This document shows, piece after piece, positions 25,574-34,447 of a DNA stretch of 64,000 nucleotides. The notes beneath the pieces are model-generated. The model ran no database searches and had not been told where the DNA came from. It worked only from the letters and a program-made list of their open reading frames with translations. The stretch's first letter is position 1. Each line of letters begins with the position of its first letter. Source of the DNA: Rhodospirillales bacterium 70-18. GTDB taxonomy: Bacteria > Pseudomonadota > Alphaproteobacteria > Acetobacterales > Acetobacteraceae. The position numbers and the translations under genes are program-made. The stretch spans positions 140,991 through 204,990 of the forward strand of contig MKWE01000051.1 in assembly GCA_001899585.1 (NCBI GenBank), read 5' to 3'.

Positions 25574-26859
25574 GTGACCAGCCCGCCCCGGCTGGCGACC
25601 ACGCGGGCGTAGATCGCCGCCAGCACCGCGGTCGCGGCCAGCAGCACCACGGCCAGCGCCGCGGCGAGACCCCAGTTCACCGTCTCGTTGGTGTAGAAGG
25701 CGATGAAATAGGACAGCATCTGGTCGTCCGCCCCGCCCACCAGCGCGGGCGTGATGTAGTAGCCGATGGCCGAAATGAACACGAGCAGCACGCCGGCCCC
25801 CACCCCCGGCATGGTCTGCGGCACATAGATCCGCCGGAACGCCGTCCACGGATGCGCGCCCAGCGAGCGCGCCGCGCGCACCGTCTCGGGCCGGATGCCG
25901 CGCATCACGGCGGCCAGCGGCAGCACCATGAACGGCAGCAGCACATGCACCATGGCGATCACCACGCCGACGCGGTTGAACATCAGCCGCACCGGGTGGT
26001 CGATCAGCCCGATCGCCATCAGCGCCTTGTTGATGATCCCCTGGTCCTGCAGCAGCACGATCCAGGCGGCCGTGCGCACGAGCAGCGAGGTCCAGAACGG
26101 CAGCAGCACGAACAGCGTCAGTACCGCGGCCACCCGACCGCTGCTGTGCGTCATCACATAGGCCAGCGGATAGCCCAGCAGCAGCGCGAACAGGGTGACG
26201 ACGCCCGAGATCGAGAAGGTCCGCCACAGGATCGACAGGAAGATGCCGTCGGGCGCCCGGCTGATATGCCCCGCCGCGTCCTTGTGCAGGTCGAGCGCGT
26301 TCAGCAGGAAATAATCGGTCACCGGCCCGCTGGCCCGGCGGATGGCCGACCAGGTCTCGGCACTGCCCCAGGCCGGATCGGCGTCCAGGAAGGCCGCGCG
26401 CCAGTCGGCCGGCGGCTTGAAGTCGTCGGCCTCCACCCGGCGCGCCATGTTCATCACCAAGCTGCGGCCGCCGGAAATCGGGTAGTTCAGCCGCTGCGCC
26501 GCCACCGCGACCCGGCCGGCCTCGGCGCTGGCGCGGATATCGGCGCCCAGGGCCGCGAATGCGCTGTCCGGCGGCAGGCCGTTGCCGTCCCACGCATGCA
26601 TGGCCGCGGCGGTGCGCGGCCAGACGCCGGCGAGGTCCATGTCGTAGACCGAACGGCGCAGCATGTCGGCGATCGGGCCGACGAAGCTGAACAGCAGGAA
26701 CAGGAACAGCGGCGCCACCAGCCCGATGGCCTGCAGCCGCCGCCGGCGCTCGGCGCGGGCGTGGTCACGGACCAGGTTGCGGCCGGGTCCGGCGGGCGGG
26801 ACAACTGCCCCGCCCGCTCCCGCGCCTGAAGCCGCGGCGCTCAGTTCTGCGCCGCCCAC
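25570..26859 (-). CDS. ABC transporter permease, PotB-like, with large periplasmic insert
   Basis: As drawn 429 residues; partner permease of the polyamine-class importer. The first helix (about 44-66) is followed by a long periplasmic insert of roughly 140 residues before the remaining helices; the EAA loop GAHPWTAFRRIYVPQTMPG is intact. The drawn GTG overlaps the upstream gene by 19 bases and has no ribosome site; a hairpin at 26792-26817 falls inside the N-terminus, so the true start is probably downstream of it, before RRRRLQAIGL. The start is uncertain, the identity is not. Confidence 0.82.
   Translation of the reverse strand: MGGAELSAAASGAGAGGAVVPPAGPGRNLVRDHARAERRRRLQAIGLVAPLFLFLLFSFVGPIADMLRRSVYDMDLAGVWPRTAAAMHAWDGNGLPPDSAFAALGADIRASAEAGRVAVAAQRLNYPISGGRSLVMNMARRVEADDFKPPADWRAAFLDADPAWGSAETWSAIRRASGPVTDYFLLNALDLHKDAAGHISRAPDGIFLSILWRTFSISGVVTLFALLLGYPLAYVMTHSSGRVAAVLTLFVLLPFWTSLLVRTAAWIVLLQDQGIINKALMAIGLIDHPVRLMFNRVGVVIAMVHVLLPFMVLPLAAVMRGIRPETVRAARSLGAHPWTAFRRIYVPQTMPGVGAGVLLVFISAIGYYITPALVGGADDQMLSYFIAFYTNETVNWGLAAALAVVLLAATAVLAAIYARVVASRGGLVT
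26792..26817 (-). other. Intercistronic hairpin after the substrate-binding-protein gene
   Basis: GCGGGCGGG (26792-26800) is perfectly complementary to CCCGCCCGC (26809-26817) across an 8-base loop. It lies just after the binding-protein stop. Such hairpins commonly protect the upstream message and keep binding-protein levels above permease levels. Confidence 0.6.
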
Positions 26860-27887
26860 TTGTTGAAGCGCTCGGTCAGCCGGTCGTTGTTCTCAAGCCA
26901 GAACGCCGTGCTGAGGCTGATCGCGTTCTTGATGTTGTCCGGCGCCGTCGGCAGGTCCGGCAGCCGCTTCGGGTCGATCAGCGGAGTGGCCGCCTTGTTG
27001 GTCACGCCATAGGCGATGTATTCGGGCAGCTTGGCCTGGTAGTCCGGCTTGCCCACGAAGTTCAGGAACTTGTACGCCTCGTCCTTGTTCGGCGAGCCCT
27101 TCAGGATCACCCACGAGTCGATGGTGTACAGCGCCTGGTTCCAGACGATGCCGAAGTTGCGCTTGTCGTCATGGTTGGCCGCATCGACGCGCCCGTTATA
27201 GACCGAGGTCATAACCACCTCGCCCGAGGCCAGGAACTGCGGCGGCTGCGCGCCGGACTTCCAGAACACCAGGTCCTTCTTGATGGTGCTGAGCTTCTTG
27301 AACGCGCGGTCCACGCCGGCCGGGGTCTTCAGCACCTTGTAGACGTCCGCCGGCGCCACGCCGTCGGCCATCAGGGCGATTTCCAGGTTGGTCTTGGCGC
27401 CCAGGCGCAGGGCGCGTTTGCCCGGATATTTGGTGGTATCGAAGAAATCAGCCCAGCTTTTCGGCGCATTCGCGGCCGGAATCTTGTCCTTGTCGTAGCC
27501 GAGCACGAAGTCATAGACGATCGCGCCCACGCCGCACTTGTGCACCGCGTCGGGGATATAGGCGTCCTTGCCGCCGATCTTGGTGAAGTCGAGCGTCTCG
27601 TACAGCCCTTCCTCGCAGCCGAGCTGCAGCTCGTCGGATTCCACCTGCACCACGTCCCAGCCGGCGTTGCCGCCCTGCACCTTGGCGCGCAGGATGCCGA
27701 CGCCGCCGTCCCACGACTCGTCGATCATCTTGTTGCCGGCGGCCTTGAACGGGGTGAAATACACCTTGTTCTGCGCCTGCTGGTAGGCGCCGCCCCACGA
27801 GACCACGGTCAGGTCGCGCGCCTGCGCGGCGCCCGCCAGGCCGAGGGCCAGGGCAGCCCCCAACAGCAATGTCAAACGAGTCTTCAT
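26841..27887 (-). CDS. ABC transporter substrate-binding protein, PotD/PotF-like
   Basis: A 348-residue periplasmic protein. Signal peptide MKTRLTLLLGAALALGLAGAAQA, then the mature start RDLTVVSWGGAY typical of the spermidine/putrescine binding group. It delivers the solute to the adjoining permeases. An AAGGGAGAG ribosome site precedes the ATG at 27887. The nearby class III aminotransferase suggests an amine-bearing substrate, but no polyamine-binding residues can be confirmed by eye. Confidence 0.9.
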   Translation of the reverse strand: MKTRLTLLLGAALALGLAGAAQARDLTVVSWGGAYQQAQNKVYFTPFKAAGNKMIDESWDGGVGILRAKVQGGNAGWDVVQVESDELQLGCEEGLYETLDFTKIGGKDAYIPDAVHKCGVGAIVYDFVLGYDKDKIPAANAPKSWADFFDTTKYPGKRALRLGAKTNLEIALMADGVAPADVYKVLKTPAGVDRAFKKLSTIKKDLVFWKSGAQPPQFLASGEVVMTSVYNGRVDAANHDDKRNFGIVWNQALYTIDSWVILKGSPNKDEAYKFLNFVGKPDYQAKLPEYIAYGVTNKAATPLIDPKRLPDLPTAPDNIKNAISLSTAFWLENNDRLTERFNKWAAQN

Positions 27888-27936
27888 GCGTCTCTCCCTT
27901 GGCTGCGCCGCCCATTGGCGGGCGGCGCGTGATGAA

Positions 27937-29028
27937 TCAGCCGGCGCCGTGCGCCGGATCATAGGCCCGCGCGGCGGCGCGGTCGAAGCCGAATGCCAGG
28001 CTGGCGCCGATGGCCGGCAGGGCCGGGCCGCCGGTGGGCATGCGGCCGATGATGTCGTCGCGGCCGAACGCGGCCAGCCGCACCCGCAGATGGTCGCCGT
28101 GGTAGACCACATCGGCCACCTGCCCGGTGAAGCGGTTCTCGCAGGTTTCGGCCAGCGGTCCCAGCAGCAGCTTCTCCGGCCGCACCACCACGGCGGCGGC
28201 GGCACCGGCCGCGCCCGCATCCATCGCGGTGGCGGCCATCGCGGTGCCGTCGGCCAGCGCCACCCGCGCCACCGTATCGTCGCGCGCCGCCACGGTGCCG
28301 GCGAACACGTTGCTTTCGCCCACGAAGGTGGCCACGAACAGGTCGGACGGGGTTTCGTACAGCACATCCGGCGCGGCCAACTGGCGCACCCGTCCGCCGG
28401 CGAACACGGCGATACGGTTGGACATGGTCAGCGCCTCGGACTGGTCGTGCGTCACATAGACCACGGTGACGCCCAGCCGGTCGTGCAGCGCCCGGATTTC
28501 ATACTGCATATGGTCGCGCAACTGCTTGTCCAGCGCACCCAGCGGCTCGTCCATCAGCACCAGCCGCGGCTCGAACACCAGGGCACGGGCCAGCGCCACG
28601 CGCTGCTGCTGCCCGCCGGAGAGCTGCGCCGGCTTGCGCGCGCCGACCTGCGGCAGGCGCACCATCTCCAGCGCCGCCTCCACCCGCTGGCGGATCTCGG
28701 CGCGCGGGCGGTGGCGCACCTCCAGCGGGAAGGCCAGGTTTTCCGCCACGCTCAGGTGTGGGAACAGCGCGTAGTTCTGGAACACCATGCCGATGTCGCG
28801 CTCGTGCGGCGGGCGGCGGGAGAGCGGCTTGCCGTCCAGGTAGATTTCGCCCGAGGTCGGCACCTCGAAGCCGGCCAGCATCATCAGCGTGGTGGTCTTG
28901 CCGGACCCGGACGGGCCGAGCAGCGTCAGGAACTCACCCTGCGCGATCGAAAGGTCGAGGTCGCGCACCACATAGGCGCGGCCATCGTAGCTCTTGGAAA
29001 CCTTGTCAAACGAAACGATATCGACCAC
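27937..29028 (-). CDS. ABC transporter ATP-binding protein, PotA-like
   Basis: A 363-residue ATPase. Walker A GPSGSGKTT (38-46), signature LSGGQQQRVALARAL, Walker B LVLMDEPLGALD and the switch His in VTHDQ are intact, followed by a C-terminal TOBE regulatory domain (about 270-355). The GTG at 29028 is preferred: a GGGGAG lies upstream, though at longer than ideal spacing. An ATG at 29070 has no ribosome site. It heads the ATPase - binding protein - permease - permease series. Confidence 0.88.
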   Translation of the reverse strand: MVDIVSFDKVSKSYDGRAYVVRDLDLSIAQGEFLTLLGPSGSGKTTTLMMLAGFEVPTSGEIYLDGKPLSRRPPHERDIGMVFQNYALFPHLSVAENLAFPLEVRHRPRAEIRQRVEAALEMVRLPQVGARKPAQLSGGQQQRVALARALVFEPRLVLMDEPLGALDKQLRDHMQYEIRALHDRLGVTVVYVTHDQSEALTMSNRIAVFAGGRVRQLAAPDVLYETPSDLFVATFVGESNVFAGTVAARDDTVARVALADGTAMAATAMDAGAAGAAAAVVVRPEKLLLGPLAETCENRFTGQVADVVYHGDHLRVRLAAFGRDDIIGRMPTGGPALPAIGASLAFGFDRAAARAYDPAHGAG

Positions 29029-29120
29029 GTAGCGAACGCACTCCCCAAGCCGTTGCTGGCGTGGCGGCATAATGTCGGCTGCGGGCGCCGGTGTCCATGC
29101 GCGGAGGCGATTGATACGAA

Positions 29121-29158
29121 AGGAAAACCTGCCCGGGCGGCGAAACCGCCCGGGCAGG
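29121..29158 (-). terminator. Strong Rho-independent terminator after the aminotransferase gene
   Basis: A perfect 13-bp stem, CCTGCCCGGGCGG (29128-29140) and its complement (29146-29158), with a 5-base loop. Read on the minus strand it is followed by TTTTCCTTTC. It separates the aminotransferase transcript from the transporter operon. Confidence 0.9.
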
Positions 29159-29177
29159 AGGCATCCGGTGGCGGCGG

Positions 29178-30575
29178 TCAGGCGGTGGCGGACAGCTTGC
29201 CTTCCAGCCAGCCCATCGCCTTGTCCAGCACCTCCACAAGCCGGTCGCACTCGCCGCGGGTGATCACCAGCGGCGGGCAGAGGGTGATGGTATTGCTGTA
29301 GCGTACGCCGCCGCCGGAACGTCCGACGATCACCCCGTTGTCGCGGCAGAACTCCACCACGCCGCCGATCAGCCCGGCGGGCACCGGCTCCTTGCTGGCG
29401 CGGTCCAGCACCAGTTCCACGCCGATCAGCAGGCCCTTGCCGCGCACATCGCCGACATGCTTGCGGCTGTAGAGCGTCTTGAGGCCGTCCATCAGGTAGG
29501 CGCCCAGCTCGGCCGCCCGGTCGGCCAGGCGCTCCTCCTGCATGATCTCGATGTTGCGCACCGCGACCGCGGCGGCGGCGGGGTGGCCGCCATAGGTGTT
29601 CACCTGGGCGACCTGCCGGTTCTCGGCGGCGTCGCCGTAGAAGGACTGGAACACCTCGTTCTTCACCACCGTGGCGGCGATCGGCAGGTAGGCGCTGACG
29701 ATGCCCTTGGCGACCGCCATGATGTCGGGGCTGACGCCGTAATGCTGGTGGCCGAACATCTTGCCGGTGCGCCCGAAACCGTTGATGACCTCGTCCACGT
29801 GCAGGAGGATGCCGTATTTGCGGCAGATCTTCTCCACTTCCGGCAGGTACTCGTCGGGCGGCACCTGGATGCCCATGCCGCTCATGATCGGCTCCACGAT
29901 CACCTCGGCCACGCTCTCGGGGCCTTCGCCCAGGATGGTGCTCTCCATGTTCTTCACGCAGGCCAGTTCGCAGCTCGGGTAGGTCAGGCCGAACGGGCAG
30001 CGGTAGCAGGCCGGCGGCGCGGCGTGGACGAAGCTGCCGTCCATCGGTTCGAACTTGCCCTTGCGCTCGCCCATGCCGCCGGCGGCCAGCGTGCTCATGG
30101 TGGTGCCATGATACGCCCAGTAGCGCGAGACGGTCTTGTAGCGGAATTCGCCCTTGCGCTCCTGCTTCTGGTACTGGCGCGCGATCTTGAAGCCGGCCTC
30201 GTTGGCTTCCGAGCCGGAATTCACGAAATAGGTGTGATAGCCGCCGCCCATCAGGCCGTTCAGCTTCTCCGCCAGCTCCGCCGCCGGCAGGTTCATCGCC
30301 GTGTGCGGGTAATAGGCGATCTGCTGCATCTGCTCGGCCGCGATGGTGGCCAGTTCGGTGCGGCCATAGCCGATGTTGACGCACCACAGCCCGGCCATGG
30401 CGTCCAGGTAGGTGTTGCCGTTGGCGTCCACGATGGTGGAACCCTGGCCCCCCACGATCACCATCTGGTTCTGCTCCAGCGACTTGTGCTGGACAATCGG
30501 GTGCAGGACGTTGTCGAGATCCTGCTTGACCACGGCCGCACGGGCCTCAAGGTCAGGCGCGTTGGTGAACGACAT
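29178..30575 (-). CDS. Class III (PLP) aminotransferase, omega-amino type
   Basis: A 465-residue fold-type I transaminase. The PLP lysine is K290 in MAVAKGI; HVDEVINGFGRTG supplies the PLP-ring aspartate, NSGSEAN the phosphate loop. A cysteine-rich segment (CYRCPFG...CELAC) resembles taurine/omega-amino acid:pyruvate transaminases. It would move an amino group from a terminal amine to pyruvate or 2-oxoglutarate. GGGAG precedes the ATG. The transporter downstream probably imports the substrate; putrescine, taurine and beta-alanine are all possible. Confidence 0.85.
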   Translation of the reverse strand: MSFTNAPDLEARAAVVKQDLDNVLHPIVQHKSLEQNQMVIVGGQGSTIVDANGNTYLDAMAGLWCVNIGYGRTELATIAAEQMQQIAYYPHTAMNLPAAELAEKLNGLMGGGYHTYFVNSGSEANEAGFKIARQYQKQERKGEFRYKTVSRYWAYHGTTMSTLAAGGMGERKGKFEPMDGSFVHAAPPACYRCPFGLTYPSCELACVKNMESTILGEGPESVAEVIVEPIMSGMGIQVPPDEYLPEVEKICRKYGILLHVDEVINGFGRTGKMFGHQHYGVSPDIMAVAKGIVSAYLPIAATVVKNEVFQSFYGDAAENRQVAQVNTYGGHPAAAAVAVRNIEIMQEERLADRAAELGAYLMDGLKTLYSRKHVGDVRGKGLLIGVELVLDRASKEPVPAGLIGGVVEFCRDNGVIVGRSGGGVRYSNTITLCPPLVITRGECDRLVEVLDKAMGWLEGKLSATA

Positions 30576-30793
30576 CCTGGTCTCCCACATCCGAATTGTT
30601 GCAGCGTGGCGGCAGGATTTGCCGCGCCGCCAAGGTAACCACCGATCCGGACCGCCGGCAACGAGGCGTTTGCGCGAGGAAGCGGCGGACCCGGGATTGG
30701 TCCGGCGCACGCGGGCGCAACTGGATGGAGCCGCGCGCCCCCGGCGGCCGTAATGGCATGGTCGAGCCTGCCCGCGCCCCGGCCCGGCGGCAC

Positions 30794-30821
30794 GGGCGCA
30801 GACAAGCGGGCGCAGACAAGC
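30794..30821 (+). repeat. 14-bp tandem duplication before the dioxygenase gene
   Basis: GGGCGCAGACAAGC is perfectly duplicated at 30794-30807 and 30808-30821, 11 bases before the ATG at 30833. The 257-base space between the divergent aminotransferase and dioxygenase genes otherwise shows no clear signal. Confidence 0.9.
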
Positions 30822-30832
30822 GGATTCCTGCC

Positions 30833-31567
30833 ATGGACATGATCGCCGACCCCAGCCTTGCTGCCATCGCCGACGCCATGGCGCGCGACGGCTTCGCCTT
30901 CGTGCGCGCGCCGGCGTGGCGAACGGTGCTGGGCGCGGCCAGCCTGGCCGACTGGAACGGCTTCGCGGCGAGCTGGAACGACCTGGGCATGGACACCTAC
31001 ATGGCCGATGGCGGGCGCTACCGCCGCCGCCGCCATGCGGTGTTCTCGGTCTCGGCCGAGGGCGCCCAACGCAAGCCGCACCAGCCGCACTACCAGAGCC
31101 GGGACTACAACGCCCTCAACGGCGGCATCGCCCGCTGGTTCGCGCCGGTGACCGAGGCGGTCGCCGCGCATCCCGCCATGACGGCGATCCTGGGCGCCTG
31201 CCACACCCTGTTCGACGGCCTGACCCCGGCCGCCACCCGCCCGCGCGCCTGGCACGTGGAGCTGCACCAGTTCCGCATCGAGGCGCAGCCCGGCCAGGCG
31301 GGCCTGCCGACGCCCGAGGGCATGCACCGCGACGGCGTGGACTGGGTGCTGGTGCTGCTGGTCCGCCGCGAGAACGTCGCCAGCGGCGAGACCAGCATCC
31401 ACGACCTGCTGCGCCGCCCGCTCGGCAGCTTCACCCTGACCGAGCCGCTGGACGCCGCCCTGGTGGACGACAGCCGCGTCTACCACGGCGTCACCCCGGT
31501 CACCCCCCAGGACCCCGCCCGGCCGGCCTACCGCGACGTGCTGGTGGTGACGTTCCGGCGGGAATAG
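30833..31567 (+). CDS. 2OG-Fe(II) dioxygenase, L-isoleucine-4-hydroxylase-like family
   Basis: A 244-residue non-heme iron oxygenase of the 2OG-Fe dioxygenase group that includes bacillary L-isoleucine dioxygenase. The iron triad is visible as H165-R-D167 in EGMHRDG and H218 in VYHGV; a C-terminal Arg (PAYRDVLVVTFRR) can hold 2-oxoglutarate. Family members hydroxylate free aliphatic L-amino acids such as Ile, Leu or Met. No clear ribosome site: the duplicated GGGCGCAGACAAGC lies just upstream. It stands alone between convergent and divergent neighbours. The substrate is not determinable. Confidence 0.82.
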   Translation: MDMIADPSLAAIADAMARDGFAFVRAPAWRTVLGAASLADWNGFAASWNDLGMDTYMADGGRYRRRRHAVFSVSAEGAQRKPHQPHYQSRDYNALNGGIARWFAPVTEAVAAHPAMTAILGACHTLFDGLTPAATRPRAWHVELHQFRIEAQPGQAGLPTPEGMHRDGVDWVLVLLVRRENVASGETSIHDLLRRPLGSFTLTEPLDAALVDDSRVYHGVTPVTPQDPARPAYRDVLVVTFRRE

Positions 31568-31571
31568 CCGC

Positions 31572-32624
31572 CTACGGCAGCAGCCGCGCCGCCCGGTAGG
31601 CGTCCAGGTGGCGGCGGAACATCGCCTCGGTATCCTCGATGTCGTGGAAGCCGGCCAGCCGGGCGCGGGTCATGCTGCTATGGATGTCGTGCTGCAGGCC
31701 GAGCGCGAAATCCATGAAATCCCACCGCGCGATCGCCCCCATCTTCTGCGCCACCAGCCCGTGGCGGGCCACGATCTCCTGCCAGACCGGCTCCTTGTCG
31801 GCCATCCAGCCGGCCAGCGGCAGCGGCCGCACGCGCCCCGGCGGCAGGCCGAAATACGCTGCCAGCCGCGGCCACAGCCGCGACCAGCGGAACACGTCGC
31901 CGTTGGTGATGTTGAACGCCTGGCCGGCGGCGCGCGGCTCGGCGAACATCCAGCGTATGGCGCGGGCGAGCTGGTCGGCGTCGGTCACCTCCAGCAGCCG
32001 GTCATAGGCGCCGGGCGGGCCGGGGAAGTCGAACGGGGTGCCGGTCGCCCGGCAGATCGCCGCATAGACGCCGATGGTGGAAACCAGGTTGCGCGCCCGC
32101 CGCGGCGCGAAATCGACGATGAAGCCCGGCCGGCTGGCGGTCCAGCACCACGGCCGCCCGGCCGACCGCGCGGCGACCAGGTCCTGCTGGTCGTAGTAGA
32201 AATTCGGCGGCAGGTGGCGCGGGTCGTCCTCCTGCGCCGGGGTCGGGAAGGCGCCCAGATGCATGCCGTACCACTTGGTGCCCTCCACCAGATGCACATG
32301 GCGCAGCGCCGGCCCGTCCACCGCGTCCAGCACATTGACCAGGAAGGCGCGGTTGGCCGGCACGTCCTCCACCCCGCCCTCGCCGAACGGCGCCCGCGCG
32401 GCATAGACCAGATGCGTCACCGCCCCCGCCTGCGCCGCGGCGGCTCGGCAGGAGGCGGCGTCGGACAGATCGGCCGCCACGTAGGTAACACCCGCGCGCG
32501 CCTCGGCCGGCGGATTGCGGCACAGCCCGGCGACGCGAAACCCCGGCGTGCCGGCCAACAGCTCCACCAGTCGCGACGCCGCCGCCCCGGTGGCGCCGGC
32601 GATCAGCGCGATGCTCTCGTTCAT
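31572..32624 (-). CDS. PRISE-type SDR reductase (progesterone 5-beta-reductase/iridoid-synthase-like)
   Basis: A 350-residue extended SDR. The N-terminal NADPH loop is AGATGAAA. Instead of classical Tyr-x-x-x-Lys it has EGTKWYG (K117) and NFYYDQQD (Y143/Y144), matching the two signatures of PRISE enzymes, which reduce activated C=C bonds of enones and enals. Bacterial members are of unknown physiological use. It converges with the dioxygenase gene (4-base gap) and is divergent from the sigma-54-controlled operon. Confidence 0.8.
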   Translation of the reverse strand: MNESIALIAGATGAAASRLVELLAGTPGFRVAGLCRNPPAEARAGVTYVAADLSDAASCRAAAAQAGAVTHLVYAARAPFGEGGVEDVPANRAFLVNVLDAVDGPALRHVHLVEGTKWYGMHLGAFPTPAQEDDPRHLPPNFYYDQQDLVAARSAGRPWCWTASRPGFIVDFAPRRARNLVSTIGVYAAICRATGTPFDFPGPPGAYDRLLEVTDADQLARAIRWMFAEPRAAGQAFNITNGDVFRWSRLWPRLAAYFGLPPGRVRPLPLAGWMADKEPVWQEIVARHGLVAQKMGAIARWDFMDFALGLQHDIHSSMTRARLAGFHDIEDTEAMFRRHLDAYRAARLLP

Positions 32625-32648
32625 GGCCGCGTTCCCCTCCCCGCTTCG

Positions 32649-32673
32649 CGCCCATCCCGCACTGCGATGGGCG
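32649..32673 (+). promoter_or_regulatory. Candidate upstream activator site (inverted repeat) for the peptide operon
   Basis: CGCCCATC (32649-32656) and GATGGGCG (32666-32673) form a perfect 8+8 inverted repeat with 9 bases between, centred about 155 bases before the predicted sigma-54 transcription start. This is where enhancer-binding proteins usually bind. The same repeat lies 25-49 bases before the divergent PRISE gene start, so it could affect that gene too. Confidence 0.5.
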
Positions 32674-32790
32674 GGGGGTCAAGCCACCCTGCGCGAATTC
32701 CACGCATCACCCCGCGCGCAAACAACGCCACCCGCCCCGCGCCCCCGCCGCCACCCGCCCCGGAAGCGCCGATCCGGCCCGCCCGGCCGA

Positions 32791-32806
32791 TGGCACACCC
32801 CTTGCT
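32791..32806 (+). promoter_or_regulatory. Sigma-54 (-24/-12) promoter for the peptide ABC operon
   Basis: TGGCACACCCCTTGCT matches the consensus TGGCACG-N4-TTGCA/T at every key base except one, with the invariant GG and GC exactly 12 bases apart. The predicted start is near 32817, giving a 74-base leader to the binding-protein ATG at 32891. The operon's own last gene encodes a sigma-54 activator. Confidence 0.8.
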
Positions 32807-32890
32807 AACCCTTGCCCCACGACCACCGGCGCCACCACAGTGACCGCGCCGGTCAACAAGGCGGAATGCCTCACGGAAGGGAGCTTTTCC

Positions 32891-34420
32891 ATGCGACTGA
32901 AACGGGTGCTGATCGCCGCGGCCGCGGCGGCCGGGTTGCAGATGACGCCGGTGCACGCCTCCGAGCTGCACATCGGCTTCACGCTCGACCCGCTGACCCT
33001 CGACCCGGCCAACCACCGCTCGCGCGAGACCGAGAGCGTGCTGCGCACCATGTACAACGGCCTGGTGGCGCACGGCCCGAACATGGAGCTGGTGCCCGAA
33101 CTGGCCGAATCCTGGAAATGGATCGACCCGCAGACCATGGAAGTGAAGCTGCGCAGCGGCGTGAAATTCCATTCCGGCGCCACCATGACGGCCGACGACG
33201 TGGTCTACAGCTTCACCCGCCTGCTCAAGCCCGGCGCCATCGGCGGCAAGACCAGCCCGCGCAAGGGCCTGCTCGGGCCGGTCACCGACGTGGTGAAGGT
33301 CGATGAGCACACCGTCCGCTTCGTGCTCTCCGCCCCCTGGCCGGTGCTGCCCGCCATGCTCACCTTCCAGGAGGTGGTCAACAAGGACTTCACCGAAAAG
33401 ACCGGCGCCGACGGCATGGCCACCCACGAGGACGGCACCGGCCCCTACACCATGACCCAGTGGCGGCGCGGCGACTCGCTGGTGCTGCAGCGCTTCCCCG
33501 GCTATTTCGGCGGCGCCCCGGCCATCCCCTCGGCCGGCAAGGCCTGCGCCGAGCGCGTCATCATCAAGATCATCCCCGAGAACGCCTCGCGCGTCGCCGC
33601 CCTGCTGTCCGGCGACGTGGACATCATCAACGAACTCCCGGCGCACGACATCCGCACCGTGGAGGCCAACCCCAACACCCGCGTGGCGGCGGTCAACGGC
33701 ACCCGCACCTTCTTCGTGGCGCTGAACAACAACCGCCCGCCCTTCAACGACGTGCGGGTGCGCCAGGCGGCCAACCACGCGCTCAACCGCAAGCTGATCA
33801 TCGACAAGCTGCTGAACGGCCGCGCCGTGGCGCTGAACGGGGTGATGAGCCCGGCCGCCTTCGGCTTCAACGCCAAGCTGCCGGAATATGCGTACGACGT
33901 GAAGCAGGCCCGCGCGCTGCTCGCCGCCGCCGGCCATCCCAACGGCATCGACGTGACGCTGGACGCCGACGGCCCGCAGAAGGACACCGCCGAGGCCATC
34001 GCCTCCCTGCTCACCCAGGCCGGCATCCGCACCAAGGTCGCGGTCGGCGAAGGCTCGCAGGTGCGCGCCAAATGGGCCAATGGCGGCAAGCGGGAGGGCG
34101 ACATGTGGATCACCTCCTGGGGCAACGGCTCGCTCGACCCCACCGACATCTTCGAGCCGACGCTGATGACCGGCGGGCGCGGCAACTCGGCCGGCTATTC
34201 CAGCAAGCAGGTCGATACCCTGCTGGCCGAGGGCGGCCGCGAGACCGATACCGCCAAGCGGGCGGCGTTCTACGAGCAGGCGCAGTCGATCGTGCATGCC
34301 GATGCGCCGTGGATCTTCCTGTGGCTGCCGCAGGATCTCTACGGCACGTCCGCGAAGCTGACCGGCTGGAAGCCGGCGGCCAGCGGCTGGCTGAACCTGC
34401 GCGACGCCTGCGTGCACTGA
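32891..34420 (+). CDS. Peptide/solute ABC transporter substrate-binding protein (family 5, DppA/OppA type)
   Basis: A 509-residue periplasmic binding protein. Signal peptide MRLKRVLIAAAAAAGLQMTPVHA; mature SELHIGFTLDPLTLDP and SGVKFHSGATMTADDVVYSF are typical of SBP_bac_5 proteins, which bind di- and oligopeptides, glutathione or other solutes. AAGGGAG precedes the ATG at 32891, chosen over an in-frame ATG at 32840. First gene of a seven-gene operon under a sigma-54 promoter; the binding pocket and therefore the ligand cannot be read from sequence. Confidence 0.92.
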   Translation: MRLKRVLIAAAAAAGLQMTPVHASELHIGFTLDPLTLDPANHRSRETESVLRTMYNGLVAHGPNMELVPELAESWKWIDPQTMEVKLRSGVKFHSGATMTADDVVYSFTRLLKPGAIGGKTSPRKGLLGPVTDVVKVDEHTVRFVLSAPWPVLPAMLTFQEVVNKDFTEKTGADGMATHEDGTGPYTMTQWRRGDSLVLQRFPGYFGGAPAIPSAGKACAERVIIKIIPENASRVAALLSGDVDIINELPAHDIRTVEANPNTRVAAVNGTRTFFVALNNNRPPFNDVRVRQAANHALNRKLIIDKLLNGRAVALNGVMSPAAFGFNAKLPEYAYDVKQARALLAAAGHPNGIDVTLDADGPQKDTAEAIASLLTQAGIRTKVAVGEGSQVRAKWANGGKREGDMWITSWGNGSLDPTDIFEPTLMTGGRGNSAGYSSKQVDTLLAEGGRETDTAKRAAFYEQAQSIVHADAPWIFLWLPQDLYGTSAKLTGWKPAASGWLNLRDACVH

Positions 34421-34447
34421 CATGACGGCGCTGCGGAACAGACGCGG

